This document shows, one piece after another, positions 1 through 8,198 of a DNA stretch of 40,303 nucleotides (positions are counted from its first letter, which is position 1; each line of letters begins with the position of its first letter). The stretch spans positions 1 through 40,303 of the forward strand of contig JAEWZB010000010.1 in NCBI GenBank assembly GCA_023395515.1, in the 5' to 3' direction. Origin of the DNA: Bacillota bacterium. Lineage in GTDB: Bacteria > Bacillota > Syntrophomonadia > Syntrophomonadales > Syntrophomonadaceae. The notes under the pieces were generated by a model. That model saw only the letters and a list, made by a program, of their open reading frames with translations, had not been told where the DNA came from and searched no databases. The position numbers and the translations under genes are program-made.

Positions 1-2
1 AT

Positions 3-740
3 CCTGAACATCCTACAAGCAGCCAAAATAGACTGGCCTACTTGGCAAGTGATATGTATATTTACGCGGTCAAAAGAAGAAGCGAAGGTATAAAGGAAGG
101 TCTGGCCGGATGGATAAATGAGATTAATAATAAACTGGAGAAGAAGAAAACTGATAAAGCTAAAAGCTTAATAAGCCAGCTAAATGAAAAAGATATAAAC
201 CATGAAGTAATAAATTCCATATGTGATTATCTGAATATTAAACCAGCGATTAAGTCTAGTATAGAAATTGCCCAGACTTTAATCCAATGTAATATGATTG
301 TGGCAGCTAGTAACTCCCCGGAATACCTGATTTATCCGGAAAACTTAAAGCCCGGTTCCGTAGTTTGTGATGTGGCCCGTCCTGCTGATGTAGCTCCGGA
401 AGTTTATGAGGTAAGAGATGATGTGCTTATATTAGAAGGCGGGTTAGTTAAATATCCGGATAATATATCTTTCGGACCTAATTTAGGCTACCGGGATGGT
501 GTGAGCTTAGCCTGTTTATCTGAAACCGTCTTACTCTCCTTAGAAGGAGATTATCAAGACTACAGTATCGGCATGAAGCTGCCCTTGGAAACTATAGAAT
601 ATCTGCGTCATTTAGGCCAAAAACATGGCTTTTCTCTAGCCGGCTTAGTAATGGGGGGCCAGGAGATTACCGATGCTGATATAGAAATGATTTACCAAAG
701 AGCTATGGCCCAAGGAGATAGTTCTGCCGTATCTGTTTAA
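3..740 (+). CDS. Acyl-ACP reductase-like NAD(P)-binding protein, 3' part
   Basis: The reading frame is open to the first base, so this is the C-terminal part of a longer protein; the TTG at 42 is probably not the real start. What remains reads like the C-terminal half of long-chain acyl-ACP (fatty aldehyde-forming) reductases and related Rossmann-fold dehydrogenases: a segment reporting that a product is unsafe or non-native (VAASNSPEYL), then VVCDVARPADVAPEV, a DVLILEGGLV strand, an ACLSETVLLSLEG helix and a final HGFSLAGL strand. In that family the enzyme reduces acyl-ACP or acyl-CoA to aldehyde with NADPH. The catalytic cysteine region lies outside the window, so activity cannot be judged. 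It ends just before a strong terminator. The substrate is unknown; it could instead be another member of the same dehydrogenase superfamily. Confidence 0.6.
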   Translation, partial: PEHPTSSQNRLAYLASDMYIYAVKRRSEGIKEGLAGWINEINNKLEKKKTDKAKSLISQLNEKDINHEVINSICDYLNIKPAIKSSIEIAQTLIQCNMIVAASNSPEYLIYPENLKPGSVVCDVARPADVAPEVYEVRDDVLILEGGLVKYPDNISFGPNLGYRDGVSLACLSETVLLSLEGDYQDYSIGMKLPLETIEYLRHLGQKHGFSLAGLVMGGQEITDADIEMIYQRAMAQGDSSAVSV

Positions 741-763
741 AGATAGCACTATAACCAAAATAA

Positions 764-785
764 GAGGCGGTTTTCTGCCCGCCTC
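764..785. repeat. Small GC-rich hairpin
   Basis: A perfect 7-bp stem, GAGGCGG/CCGCCTC with an 8-nt loop, lies 24 bases after the stop of the first gene. No T-run follows it on the plus strand, so it may only protect the mRNA 3' end before the terminator at 803. Confidence 0.5.
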
Positions 786-802
786 CAGATAAGCATATAC
801 AG

Positions 803-840
803 TCCCACCTATAAGATTATAGGTGGGATAATTTTTTCTA
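803..840 (+). terminator. Rho-independent terminator
   Basis: A perfect 11-bp stem (TCCCACCTATA/TATAGGTGGGA, loop AGAT) is followed by TAATTTTTTCTATTTTTT. It ends the transcript of the acyl-ACP-reductase-like gene. Confidence 0.9.
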
Positions 841-863
841 TTTTTTACCTTTTTAATTATTTA

Positions 864-892
864 TTGCCAAAAAATTCCTCTGTTAGTATAAT
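864..892 (+). promoter_or_regulatory. Sigma-A promoter for the Rpn-like gene
   Basis: TTGCCA (864-869) and a perfect TATAAT (887-892) are separated by 17 bp, about 50 bp ahead of the start at 945. Confidence 0.8.
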
Positions 893-944
893 AAAACTAT
901 AGAAACGGATGTTCTGGACGGATTAGTAAAGAGGGGAAAAGCGA

Positions 945-1943
945 ATGGATATAGTCAAACAGCCTTATGACAAATTCTTCAAAGAAGTATTCAGTGATTC
1001 CGAAGTCATGAAAGAGTTCATGAAAAATTACTTACCATCAGAAATACTAGCATTAACTGATATAGATACCTTAACTTTAGAAAACAACAGTTTCATAGAC
1101 CCGGAATTAAAAGAAAATTATTCTGACTTATTATTCAAGACTAATATAAATAAAAAAACCGGCTACCTATACTTTCTTTTCGAACATAAAAGCTACCTAT
1201 CTCCATATACTCCACTTCAGCTCCTAAAATACATGATAAAAATCTGGGAAAGCAAAACCAGTAAAGAAAAAAGCCTTAAACTCCCCCTGATAATCCCCTT
1301 AGTCATATATCATGGTAAAGAAAAGTGGAATATAGATAAGAAATTTATTAAAATGGTAGCAGGAATAGATGAATTACCTGCTGAGATAATAAAATATATT
1401 CCCAATTACGAATATATACTAAATGACTTGACTACTTATGAAACAGACCAGCTAAGAGGGAATATCTTATTAATCGAGACTATAAAAATACTTAAAGCTA
1501 TGTCTCAAGATAAAGATGTATTTCTGAAAATAGTTCAAGAAATTTTGACGGTTCTAGATAAGCAGAGTTGGAATGAAGATTACCGCAGATATTTTACTAC
1601 CTTCATAATATTTATTATAAGTGCCAGATCTGACTTGGAAATGCAAGATATTTATGAAGCAGCTAAAAACATTTCCCCGGAAAGGAGTGCGGATATTATG
1701 ACTATAGCGGAAAAGCTATATAAAGAAGGTATGGAAAAGGGCTTGAAGAAAGGCCTGGAGAAGGGCCTGGAGAAGGGCCGACGGGAAGGCAGATTAGAAG
1801 GTAAATTAGAGGGACTGATAGAAGGAAAAATAAAGACGGCGAAAAACCTTTTGCGTTTAGGCTTAACCCCCGAGCAAGTAGCCCAAGGGGCTGAATTGTC
1901 TATGGATGAGGTTTTACAGCTTAAAAAGGAAATAGAGAATTAA
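945..1943 (+). CDS. Rpn family PD-(D/E)XK nuclease / putative transposase
   Basis: A 332-residue protein of the Rpn (recombination-promoting nuclease, Transposase_31-like) family. Family members carry a PD-(D/E)XK nuclease fold and have been linked to RecA-independent recombination. The N-terminus (YDKFFKEVFSD) is typical. Likely catalytic residues are D61 (YSDLLFK) and E80-x-K82 in LYFLFEHKSY. The C-terminal ~70 residues are a charged, repetitive helix of EKGLEKG/EGRLEGKLEG units followed by a family-typical LTPEQVAQGAELSMDEVLQL tail. The ribosome site is AGAGGGGAAAAGCG before ATG. It is monocistronic between its own promoter and the inverted repeat at 1950-2010. Such genes are often multicopy, but no other copy lies in this window. 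Confidence 0.85.
   Translation: MDIVKQPYDKFFKEVFSDSEVMKEFMKNYLPSEILALTDIDTLTLENNSFIDPELKENYSDLLFKTNINKKTGYLYFLFEHKSYLSPYTPLQLLKYMIKIWESKTSKEKSLKLPLIIPLVIYHGKEKWNIDKKFIKMVAGIDELPAEIIKYIPNYEYILNDLTTYETDQLRGNILLIETIKILKAMSQDKDVFLKIVQEILTVLDKQSWNEDYRRYFTTFIIFIISARSDLEMQDIYEAAKNISPERSADIMTIAEKLYKEGMEKGLKKGLEKGLEKGRREGRLEGKLEGLIEGKIKTAKNLLRLGLTPEQVAQGAELSMDEVLQLKKEIEN
1737..1784 (+). repeat. 12-bp tandem repeat inside the Rpn-like gene
   Basis: Four consecutive 12-bp units resembling AAGGGCCTGGAG encode Lys-Gly-Leu-Glu or close variants. Units 2 and 3 differ at one base. Because 12 bp is a whole number of codons, slippage would change the length of the C-terminal helix without a frameshift. Confidence 0.75.
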
Positions 1944-1949
1944 ATAGTT

Positions 1950-2010
1950 GGCAATGAAACAGGGGAAGGGGTGTTGGCACACCATTGTGTCAACACCCCC
2001 TTCTATTGCC
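1950..2010. terminator. Long inverted repeat after the Rpn-like gene
   Basis: The core stem is GGGGTGTTGGCACA (1968-1981) with TGTGTCAACACCCC (1986-1999), loop CCAT and one G-T pair. Outer arms GGCAAT (1950-1955) and ATTGCC (2005-2010) also pair. There is no T-run, so it could be a weak bidirectional terminator or a small palindromic repeat rather than a classical intrinsic terminator. Confidence 0.5.
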
Positions 2011-2083
2011 ACTCCGGTGGTCTTTGCCCCTTGTACTTATTTCTGATAAATTATAATTAATTCGATGCTAAGAAAGGTGCAAT

Positions 2084-3919
2084 ATGACTAAATATACAAC
2101 AACCGTCCCGGAGTATTCGGCGGAACAGGAATACCGCATACGGGAAAAAAGATATTCCCGGCAATTTGATAAGGCAGATAAAGAGTACAATATTTTAAGT
2201 AATTTACGGCTAGGGGCATTTTTGGGGATTATCTTAGGGGTGATACTCTATTACTTTAAATATCGTTTCTGGGGAAGCTGCTTTTCTGTAGGAGCTTTAG
2301 TGGCATTAGTCCTTTTGGTTATTCAACATGAAAAAGTGAAAAAGAGCCGGGATCTGGCTTTTTTACTGGCCGGGATTAATCGGCAAGCCTTGGACAGAAT
2401 TACGGGGCAATGGGTTAAGTTTATAGATAATGGAGCAGAATATGTTGATTCAAACCATCAGTATAGTTTGGATTTAGATATTTTCGGACCGGCCTCAGTA
2501 TTTCAATGGATTAATAATACCTTTACCTTTTGGGGAAGAAGCTTTTTACAAAAGGTTTTAGTCGAGCCCGAAAAAGATATCTTAATCCTTAAAGCTAGAC
2601 AGGCGGCTATTAATGAGCTAGCCGGCCAACTTGACTGGCGGCAGTATTTTCTGGCTGAAGGCAGTTCCATTAAAAATGAGATAAAAAATCCGGAATCATT
2701 ATTGGAGTGGGCGGAAAATGAAAACTATATATTTAGGCGCTCCTGGTTGCGGTGGGGGATAAGATTGATTTCAGCAGCTACATCGGTATCCCTATTATCA
2801 ATTTTTCTGATAGACCAGCGTTTCCTAAGTATAGCCGTGATATTATTAATCACCCAGTTAATTTTGTATATTATAGGTTTAAAATTTAATGTGAACTATG
2901 GGGCGGCGGTTCTGCAAAAGGATGCTATTGCCACTTTCCAGAAGTTATTGACTATGATTGAAAGGGAGGATTTTGAGTCTAAATATCTATCCGACCTTAA
3001 ATCAAGCTTGATTGATACCCAGGGTAATTATGCTTCCCAGCAAATAAATAAATTAGCCTTTATTGTGGAGATGATGAGTTACCAGCATAGTCAATTTTCT
3101 TTTTTACTTAATATGTTTTTCTTGTTAGATTACCATTGCATGTTTGCCCTGGAAAAGTGGAAAAGAAAATCAGGCCCTAGCCTGCGAAGCTGGCTTACTG
3201 TAATAGGCAAGTTGGAGGAAATATCCAGCTTAGCAGTAATACGTTACGATAATCCCGAGTGGGCCTCTCCGCAATTTACTGATGCCGAGCCAATCATTTT
3301 TGCTCAAAATATGGGCCATCCCCTTTTGTTTTCCCCGGCTCGGGTTTGTAATGATATTAATATAAAGGGCAGTGGCAATGTTTTCTTGATTACCGGGTCT
3401 AATATGTCGGGAAAAAGTACCTGGTTAAGGACAGTCGGGGTCAATTTAGTTTTAGCTTATACCGGGGCTCCGGTTTGTGCCGGCGACTTTAAGTGCTCAA
3501 TTATGGACATTTATACCGTGATGCGGGTAAATGATAATTTAGAAAAAAATCTTTCTTCTTTTTATGCGGAACTGTTAAAGATAAAGAATATCATTCAAAA
3601 AGCAGGTGAAGACAACTCTATAATATTCTTATTAGATGAGATTTTTAAAGGAACCAACTCTAAAGACCGTCACATCGGGGCGGCCACTGTAGTTAAAAAG
3701 CTTAGCAAAATGGGAGCAGTAGGCCTGGTATCAACCCATGACTTAGAATTGGGTGAGTTGGAGAAGGATAAAGATATAGGCGTAGAAAATTATCATTTTT
3801 CAGAAAGCTATTTAAATAATCAAATCGTCTTTGATTATAAGTTGCGTACGGGAGTATCTAAGACTACTAATGCTATCCACTTAATGAAGATGGTGGGTAT
3901 TGATGAGGCTGAAGTGTAG
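2084..3919 (+). CDS. Membrane-anchored MutS-type ATPase
   Basis: A 611-residue protein with a C-terminal MutS domain V ATPase: Walker A GSNMSGKS at 438-445, the signature SSFYAELLKIK, Walker B LLDE with D518/E519 followed by the MutS hallmark FKGTNSKDR, and a STHD motif. The N-terminal mismatch-recognition domains of MutS are absent. Instead there are hydrophobic segments at about 44-85 (two spans) and 222-268 (two spans), so the ATPase is probably tethered to the membrane. The C-terminal Smr nuclease domain of MutS2 is also missing. This matches the uncharacterised group annotated 'MutS family DNA mismatch repair protein'; a role in mismatch repair is not supported by the architecture. The start follows GAAAGGTGCAAT. 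It stands alone, with a TATAAT box at 2052-2057. Confidence 0.8.
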   Translation: MTKYTTTVPEYSAEQEYRIREKRYSRQFDKADKEYNILSNLRLGAFLGIILGVILYYFKYRFWGSCFSVGALVALVLLVIQHEKVKKSRDLAFLLAGINRQALDRITGQWVKFIDNGAEYVDSNHQYSLDLDIFGPASVFQWINNTFTFWGRSFLQKVLVEPEKDILILKARQAAINELAGQLDWRQYFLAEGSSIKNEIKNPESLLEWAENENYIFRRSWLRWGIRLISAATSVSLLSIFLIDQRFLSIAVILLITQLILYIIGLKFNVNYGAAVLQKDAIATFQKLLTMIEREDFESKYLSDLKSSLIDTQGNYASQQINKLAFIVEMMSYQHSQFSFLLNMFFLLDYHCMFALEKWKRKSGPSLRSWLTVIGKLEEISSLAVIRYDNPEWASPQFTDAEPIIFAQNMGHPLLFSPARVCNDINIKGSGNVFLITGSNMSGKSTWLRTVGVNLVLAYTGAPVCAGDFKCSIMDIYTVMRVNDNLEKNLSSFYAELLKIKNIIQKAGEDNSIIFLLDEIFKGTNSKDRHIGAATVVKKLSKMGAVGLVSTHDLELGELEKDKDIGVENYHFSESYLNNQIVFDYKLRTGVSKTTNAIHLMKMVGIDEAEV

Positions 3920-3993
3920 GGTAATAAAGCGAACCAAGGGATAAAAAGTAGGGGCTGGTAATTACAATAAATCCAATATGGTTCCTTTTTTAC

Positions 3994-4022
3994 TTGGCTT
4001 TACCCTGATAAATTAATAGAAT
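3994..4022 (+). promoter_or_regulatory. Probable promoter of the 137-residue gene
   Basis: TTGGCT (3994-3999) and TAGAAT (4017-4022) are 17 bp apart, about 30 bp before the start at 4054. Confidence 0.5.
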
Positions 4023-4053
4023 ATTAAGTAGCAATAGGAGACGGGAGGATAAC

Positions 4054-4467
4054 ATGGAATTAACCGAGATTCGTATAAGAAAGAACGGCAAATGGTATTT
4101 TGGTGGTAGTGAAATGTTTCGGCGCAATATTTTAAATGTATTAGCAGCCCATATTGTAAAAGAAGATGGCAGTTATTTTATTAAGCTGGGAGATGATATT
4201 AATCCTTTAGTAGTAGAGGATGTCCCTTTTTATGCCACGGGCATTATAGAGGAGGCCGCTGCCTTAAAGTTAGTCTTTTTTGATTTGCAGGAAATGGTTT
4301 TAGACCAGGAACAAAAGCTATATTTCAAAGATGAAATACCCTATATTAGTTTTAAGTGGGCCGGGGATACCAGGCTTAGCCGGGGAGTATATTGGAAGTT
4401 AAGTGATTATTTTGAGTTTAGGGGTGATGAGGTTTATCTAGTTCCCCCGGTGCAGGTAAAACATTAA
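4054..4467 (+). CDS. Small conserved protein, possibly DUF1285-like
   Basis: A 137-residue soluble protein with no signal peptide or membrane segment. It opens with IRIRKNGKWYFGGSEMFRRNIL and continues with an alternating beta pattern (GSYFIKLGDDINPLVVEDVPFY). This order, a basic-aromatic N-terminal strand then a 'VEDVPF' strand, resembles DUF1285 proteins, but the match is weak and made by eye. No catalytic motif is visible. A good ribosome site (GGGAGGATAAC) precedes the ATG. It has its own likely promoter and converges on the radical SAM gene. The function is unknown. Confidence 0.6.
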   Translation: MELTEIRIRKNGKWYFGGSEMFRRNILNVLAAHIVKEDGSYFIKLGDDINPLVVEDVPFYATGIIEEAAALKLVFFDLQEMVLDQEQKLYFKDEIPYISFKWAGDTRLSRGVYWKLSDYFEFRGDEVYLVPPVQVKH

Positions 4468-4488
4468 AAAAGTTGCTTAGCATAGGGC

Positions 4489-4526
4489 AAAAAAAATAAG
4501 GGGCTTGTGACGACCGTAGCCCCTTA
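4489..4526 (-). terminator. Minus-strand terminator of the radical SAM gene
   Basis: TAAGGGGCT (4497-4505) pairs with AGCCCCTTA (4518-4526). On the minus strand the stem is followed by a T-run (bases 4489-4496 are all A on the plus strand). It ends the transcript from 5583 and may also stop the plus-strand gene. Confidence 0.8.
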
Positions 4527-4707
4527 ATCAATTTGGTAAATACACCCCAATGTGTATGTCCCCCCCCACCCTTAATATATGCAACTTGTGTGCCAACTTT
4601 GGAGGGCGGATTTATCCAATTTCTTGGACACCAATCAAAGCTGATGTAGCTTTTGGGCAACACAGACCTATCTCAAAAATGAGACTCGAGTCTATTGTTT
4701 GAGACGG
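4527..4707. other. 3' region of the radical SAM transcript
   Basis: This 181-base stretch between the radical SAM stop and its terminator holds no credible gene. It contains small hairpins: ATACAC/GTGTAT near 4540, AAAGCT/AGCTTT near 4640, and TCTCA/TGAGA at about 4673, next to the palindrome GACTCGAGTC at 4683-4692. Confidence 0.4.
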
Positions 4708-5583
4708 TTATAAGTAGCGGTGATCTGCCACCCTAAATCTTGACTCATCTATAGATAAGGCTTCATCAATTTCTTTAAGCATTTTTTCTTTATCCTCAGG
4801 TAATTTGCCATTTACATCCCAATAGTTAGAATAGTGATCACTTAAGACGGTAGTTCCTTGACACTCCAAGTTTTCTATTAAGAGACGTATTTCCCTTAAG
4901 GCTTGGTGGGGAGACAATAATTTAAAGACTCCACTGGCATAATCGTCATATAAGGGAGTGCCAGGTGCTGGAACGAAGGTACGTAAGCGAATGAAATCGG
5001 GACTAAACTTAGATAAGACTTTAGCACTATTAAGGGCATGTTGGTTAGTAAGTTCTTCTCCGCCTATTCCTACTAAATAATATTCACTAACATCTATGCC
5101 GGCATTTTTCAACTTAGTTCCCGCCGCTATAATTTCGTCGGCAGTGGTGCCTTTGCAGATCCTTTCTAATACTTCGTCATCCCCACTTTCCATTCCCATG
5201 TGGACCCGGGTTAAACCTGCTTCTTTTATTCTCATTATATCGGCTTGGCTCTTTTTATTTACAAACCTAGCGGAACCATAGACCGTAATTCTTCGCAAAT
5301 GGGGAAATAGGGAACGGGCATACTCGAAGATTTCTACTAATTGGTCAGTTTTCATAATAATGGTGTTACCATCCGGGAAAAATAGTGATTCTATAAAACT
5401 GCCATAGTGGTCCCGGGCTGCTAACAAGTCTTCCTTGATTTCTTCCACGGGGCGCAAACGAAACTTAGTATCCTTATACATTTTGCAAAAAGTACATTTA
5501 TTGTGAGGGCAACCTATAGTAGCTTGGATTAAAAGACTGCCTGCTTCACTGGGGGGACGATAAACTGTTCCTTCATAACGCAT
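4708..5583 (-). CDS. Radical SAM protein (COG1032-like)
   Basis: A 291-residue radical SAM enzyme. The cluster-binding motif is C25-x4-C30-x2-C33 (GCPHNKCTFCKMY), one residue longer in the first gap than the canonical CX3CX2C, which seems usual in this subgroup. Further family signs are FFPDGNTIIM, the glycine-rich MGMESGDDEVLERICKG strand, VGIGGEE and a GTPLYDDY segment near the C-terminus. It should cleave S-adenosylmethionine reductively to start radical chemistry; the substrate is unknown. I start it at 5583, because AAAGGAGG lies 8 bases upstream of that ATG, while an upstream ATG at 5616 has no ribosome site. It is monocistronic and divergent from the LytTR regulator. Confidence 0.8.
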   Translation of the reverse strand: MRYEGTVYRPPSEAGSLLIQATIGCPHNKCTFCKMYKDTKFRLRPVEEIKEDLLAARDHYGSFIESLFFPDGNTIIMKTDQLVEIFEYARSLFPHLRRITVYGSARFVNKKSQADIMRIKEAGLTRVHMGMESGDDEVLERICKGTTADEIIAAGTKLKNAGIDVSEYYLVGIGGEELTNQHALNSAKVLSKFSPDFIRLRTFVPAPGTPLYDDYASGVFKLLSPHQALREIRLLIENLECQGTTVLSDHYSNYWDVNGKLPEDKEKMLKEIDEALSIDESRFRVADHRYL

Positions 5584-5688
5584 GATTAAATTCCTCCTTT
5601 TTCTCCGGTGGAGCAAACTTTATTTAGGTGATTACATCATAGTATACCAAAAACTAAAGTATTACTAGTTGAATAATGTTATGGGATA

Positions 5689-5717
5689 TTGTTTTATGAG
5701 GAAAAAAAATATATAGT
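5689..5717 (+). promoter_or_regulatory. Probable promoter of the LytTR regulator
   Basis: TTGTTT (5689-5694) and TATAGT (5712-5717) are separated by 17 bp. A small hairpin, AAGCAAT/ATTGCTT (5730-5747), follows in the leader. Confidence 0.55.
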
Positions 5718-5779
5718 AGAATAAGGGATAAGCAATGTTTATTGCTTTTTAGGGGTAGAGGTTAGGGGTAGGATAATGT

Positions 5780-6568
5780 ATGTCGGTTAAAGTTTTAATA
5801 GTGGATGATGATGAGAGAGAAAGAATTGTTCTGCGTTATGTTTTAGAACAGATTCGTGAAGTGGAAATTGTGGGAGAAGCTATTCATGGTTTAGAAGCCT
5901 TGCTTTTATGTCAAGAAAAAAAGGTGGACCTGGTTTTTCTCGATATAACTATGCCGGAAATGGGCGGTTTTGAAACGGCTTTAAAGCTTAATGAACTTAA
6001 AGACCGGCCTTTTTTTGTGTTCATTACGGTGCGTAAAGACTTAGCGGTGGAAGCATATAATATCGGAGCTTTAGATTATATAGTAAAGCCGATTGAACAG
6101 AGCCGGGTAGAAAAAACCATAAACCGGGTTAAACACCAAATAGCCCATAAACAAATAGTGGACGAATTAGTTAAAACTAAACTTAAAGAACGTATAGATT
6201 ACATGTTAGAAAGATATAAAAATCATGAAATTTACTCTAATAAGCTTCCGGTAAGGGAAAAGGGCAAAATTTCTTTGCTGAACCAGGAAGATTTAGTGTA
6301 CTGTGAAAGCCAAGGAAAAAAGGTATATATTGCTACTAAAGATGAAGGCTATTTAAGTAGTTATACCTTAAATGAGCTGGAAAATAGGCTGGACAGCAGT
6401 ATTTTTTTTAGGGCTCATCAAGCCTTTATCGTCAATTTGAATTATGTTAAGGAAATAATTAACTTTGGGGAAGGTTCATACCTGCTTAACCTGGAGTATT
6501 GTAAGAAAAACATAATCCTTAGCCGTTCTCGGGCTAAACTGCTTAGACAAAAAATGGGTATACAATAA
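5780..6568 (+). CDS. LytTR-family response regulator
   Basis: A 262-residue two-domain regulator. Residues 1-~120 are a receiver domain with acidic pocket D9-D11, phosphoacceptor D55 (FLDITMP), T83 and K103 (YIVKP). A linker with a charged helix (~115-150) leads to a LytTR DNA-binding domain (~155-262) showing YCESQGKKVYI, RAHQAFIVNLNYV and the terminal LSRSRAKLLRQ. Family members bind direct repeats upstream of target promoters when phosphorylated. No histidine kinase lies nearby, so it is an orphan regulator here; its targets cannot be read from the context. The start follows GGGGTAGGATAATGT. Confidence 0.9.
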   Translation: MSVKVLIVDDDERERIVLRYVLEQIREVEIVGEAIHGLEALLLCQEKKVDLVFLDITMPEMGGFETALKLNELKDRPFFVFITVRKDLAVEAYNIGALDYIVKPIEQSRVEKTINRVKHQIAHKQIVDELVKTKLKERIDYMLERYKNHEIYSNKLPVREKGKISLLNQEDLVYCESQGKKVYIATKDEGYLSSYTLNELENRLDSSIFFRAHQAFIVNLNYVKEIINFGEGSYLLNLEYCKKNIILSRSRAKLLRQKMGIQ

Positions 6569-6960
6569 GAACATTTACGCCGCAAATAATGCAGATTAAA
6601 CCGCAAAATCGACGATTTATCATTATTGTTTTTATTTATATCGGGCATAATAAAACTGCATATACCCCGAAATAAGGCATGTTGAAAGACATGTTTTTTC
6701 TTTTTGAAGGCAGGGTATTTTTTATGTTACAAAAGTAACAAGGTCATACCATTTATCCATTTAATCCAACCAACTGTTGAAAATATAGAGAAAAAAATCA
6801 CAAGATAGTTTATAGTAAAAATGAAGAGTAGAACGGAAAAAAATAATTAAACGGGGGGGAGTAATAAAGATAAAGTTTATTTTTACTTAGAAGGTAGTTT
6901 TTTGAAGTGTTTTGGGAAAAATATTGTTTGAGGGTATTTGAGGACAGGAGTGTGATGCTC
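6569..6960. other. Intergenic region between LytTR and ChlI-type genes
   Basis: No gene is supported in these 392 bases. They hold a possible terminator at 6678-6699, a perfect dyad GTTAC-AAAA-GTAAC at 6726-6739 that could be an operator, and AT-rich sequence without a clear -35/-10 pair. The 15-mer TAATAAAACTGCATA (6648-6662) recurs exactly at 29853-29867. Confidence 0.5.
6678..6699 (+). terminator. Possible weak terminator after the LytTR gene
   Basis: CATGT (6678-6682) pairs with ACATG (6689-6693), directly followed by six T. The stem is only 5 bp. Confidence 0.5.
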
Positions 6961-8181
6961 ATGATACCATTTTGTAAACTCGAACGGTACGAAGGCAATG
7001 AAGCATTATTTGAACTAGTATTAATGTCTATCGTTTCAAGTTATGTTGGAGAACCCATGCATGTTCATGCAGAAGGTCTAAGAGGTACGGGCAAGACTAC
7101 TATAATGAGAGCTGCTAAAGGAATACTACCCAAGATTACTCGTATAAAAGGGTGTATTTATAATTGTGATCCGGATAATCCCCATTGCCCACATCATAAG
7201 GGTTTGTCAGCAGATGAAATTGCTAATTTAGGTGTAGAACAGATTCCCATGCCTTTTTTAGAAATTTCTCATTCAGCCAAGGTAGGAACCATAGCTGGAA
7301 GTATTGATTTAGCACGGTTAACTGATCCGAGTCATCCTGAAGCTAAGTTGTTGCCAGGGTTAATTCCTCAAGCCCACCGGGGTATTCTTTTTATTGATGA
7401 AATAAACCGTCTGGCAGATACCTCACCGGAAATTACGGATATAATGCTTGATGTTATGGGAAACAAACCTGGGCATATTCAGATTGAAGAAGCAGGCTTA
7501 CCCGTAGTAGATATTCCGGTAAGTGTTTCAGTTTGGGCCGCCTCTAACCCGGACGAAGAACCGGGCTCCTTGGAGGAAATAAGGAGACAGCTATCGGACC
7601 GATTTGATGTAGTATGTTATATGGGCAGGCCGGATTCAGTAGATGTTTTGTCTAATATTTTAAAAGAAAATTCTTATTCCTATAAACTGCATAAAGCTAA
7701 GCAGAATGCGAATACCGAAGCCGATGATATCAAAAATGATAGATACCGGCAAGATATTACTAAGTGGGCGAAGCTGTACCAAGATAGTGATCTGCCTGAT
7801 TTTTTGAGAAATTATATAGCCCGGCTTTACATTAAACATAACTTAGAAAGTATAAGAGCTATTGAAGCTATGCAGCAAGGAGCCGTTTTGCACAGTATTA
7901 TCAGAGGCCGGGATAAAGTTTTAATCAACGATGTTACCCATATGATTCCTTTGGTTCTTAAGCACCGGGTAGATGGTGATACTTTAGTTAAGATGATAAA
8001 TGATGTTGATGTAAAGGGAACCCGGGACGGAATTTTAAACTTTAAGGCTAAGAAGAACCAGAAGAAGGGTAATGACTCCGACATGGAAAGTGAGTACTTC
8101 CAAAATGCCAGACCTCTAAGAGATATGACCAGGGGAGAATTAGTAAATACGGAGAAGACCCTAACTCCCAGTGAGTTATAG
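6961..8181 (+). CDS. ChlI/BchI-type AAA+ ATPase
   Basis: About 406 residues, with the AAA+ core of magnesium-chelatase subunit I: Walker A GLRGTGKT (39-46), then a cysteine/histidine cluster C65-x3-C69-x6-C76-x-H78-H79 that could bind metal, the family segment GTIAGSIDLARL, Walker B GILFIDEINRL, the SNPDEEPGSLEE loop, and RRQLSDRFDVV. Such ATPases form rings that drive conformational change in a partner VWA protein, here the next gene. No ChlH/BchH catalytic subunit is present, so magnesium chelation is not supported; a MoxR/ChlI-type chaperone role is more likely. Start: ATG at 6961, 10 bases after AGGAG; ATG 6955 is an alternative. A GTG further upstream (6907) lacks a ribosome site. Confidence 0.8.
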   Translation: MIPFCKLERYEGNEALFELVLMSIVSSYVGEPMHVHAEGLRGTGKTTIMRAAKGILPKITRIKGCIYNCDPDNPHCPHHKGLSADEIANLGVEQIPMPFLEISHSAKVGTIAGSIDLARLTDPSHPEAKLLPGLIPQAHRGILFIDEINRLADTSPEITDIMLDVMGNKPGHIQIEEAGLPVVDIPVSVSVWAASNPDEEPGSLEEIRRQLSDRFDVVCYMGRPDSVDVLSNILKENSYSYKLHKAKQNANTEADDIKNDRYRQDITKWAKLYQDSDLPDFLRNYIARLYIKHNLESIRAIEAMQQGAVLHSIIRGRDKVLINDVTHMIPLVLKHRVDGDTLVKMINDVDVKGTRDGILNFKAKKNQKKGNDSDMESEYFQNARPLRDMTRGELVNTEKTLTPSEL

Positions 8182-8198
8182 CTAAAGGGGGGAGTCTT

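Noticed and set aside
4418..4663. Minus-strand 81-residue open frame
   Set aside because: It runs through hairpins and the terminator of the radical SAM transcript, has odd composition and no ribosome site.
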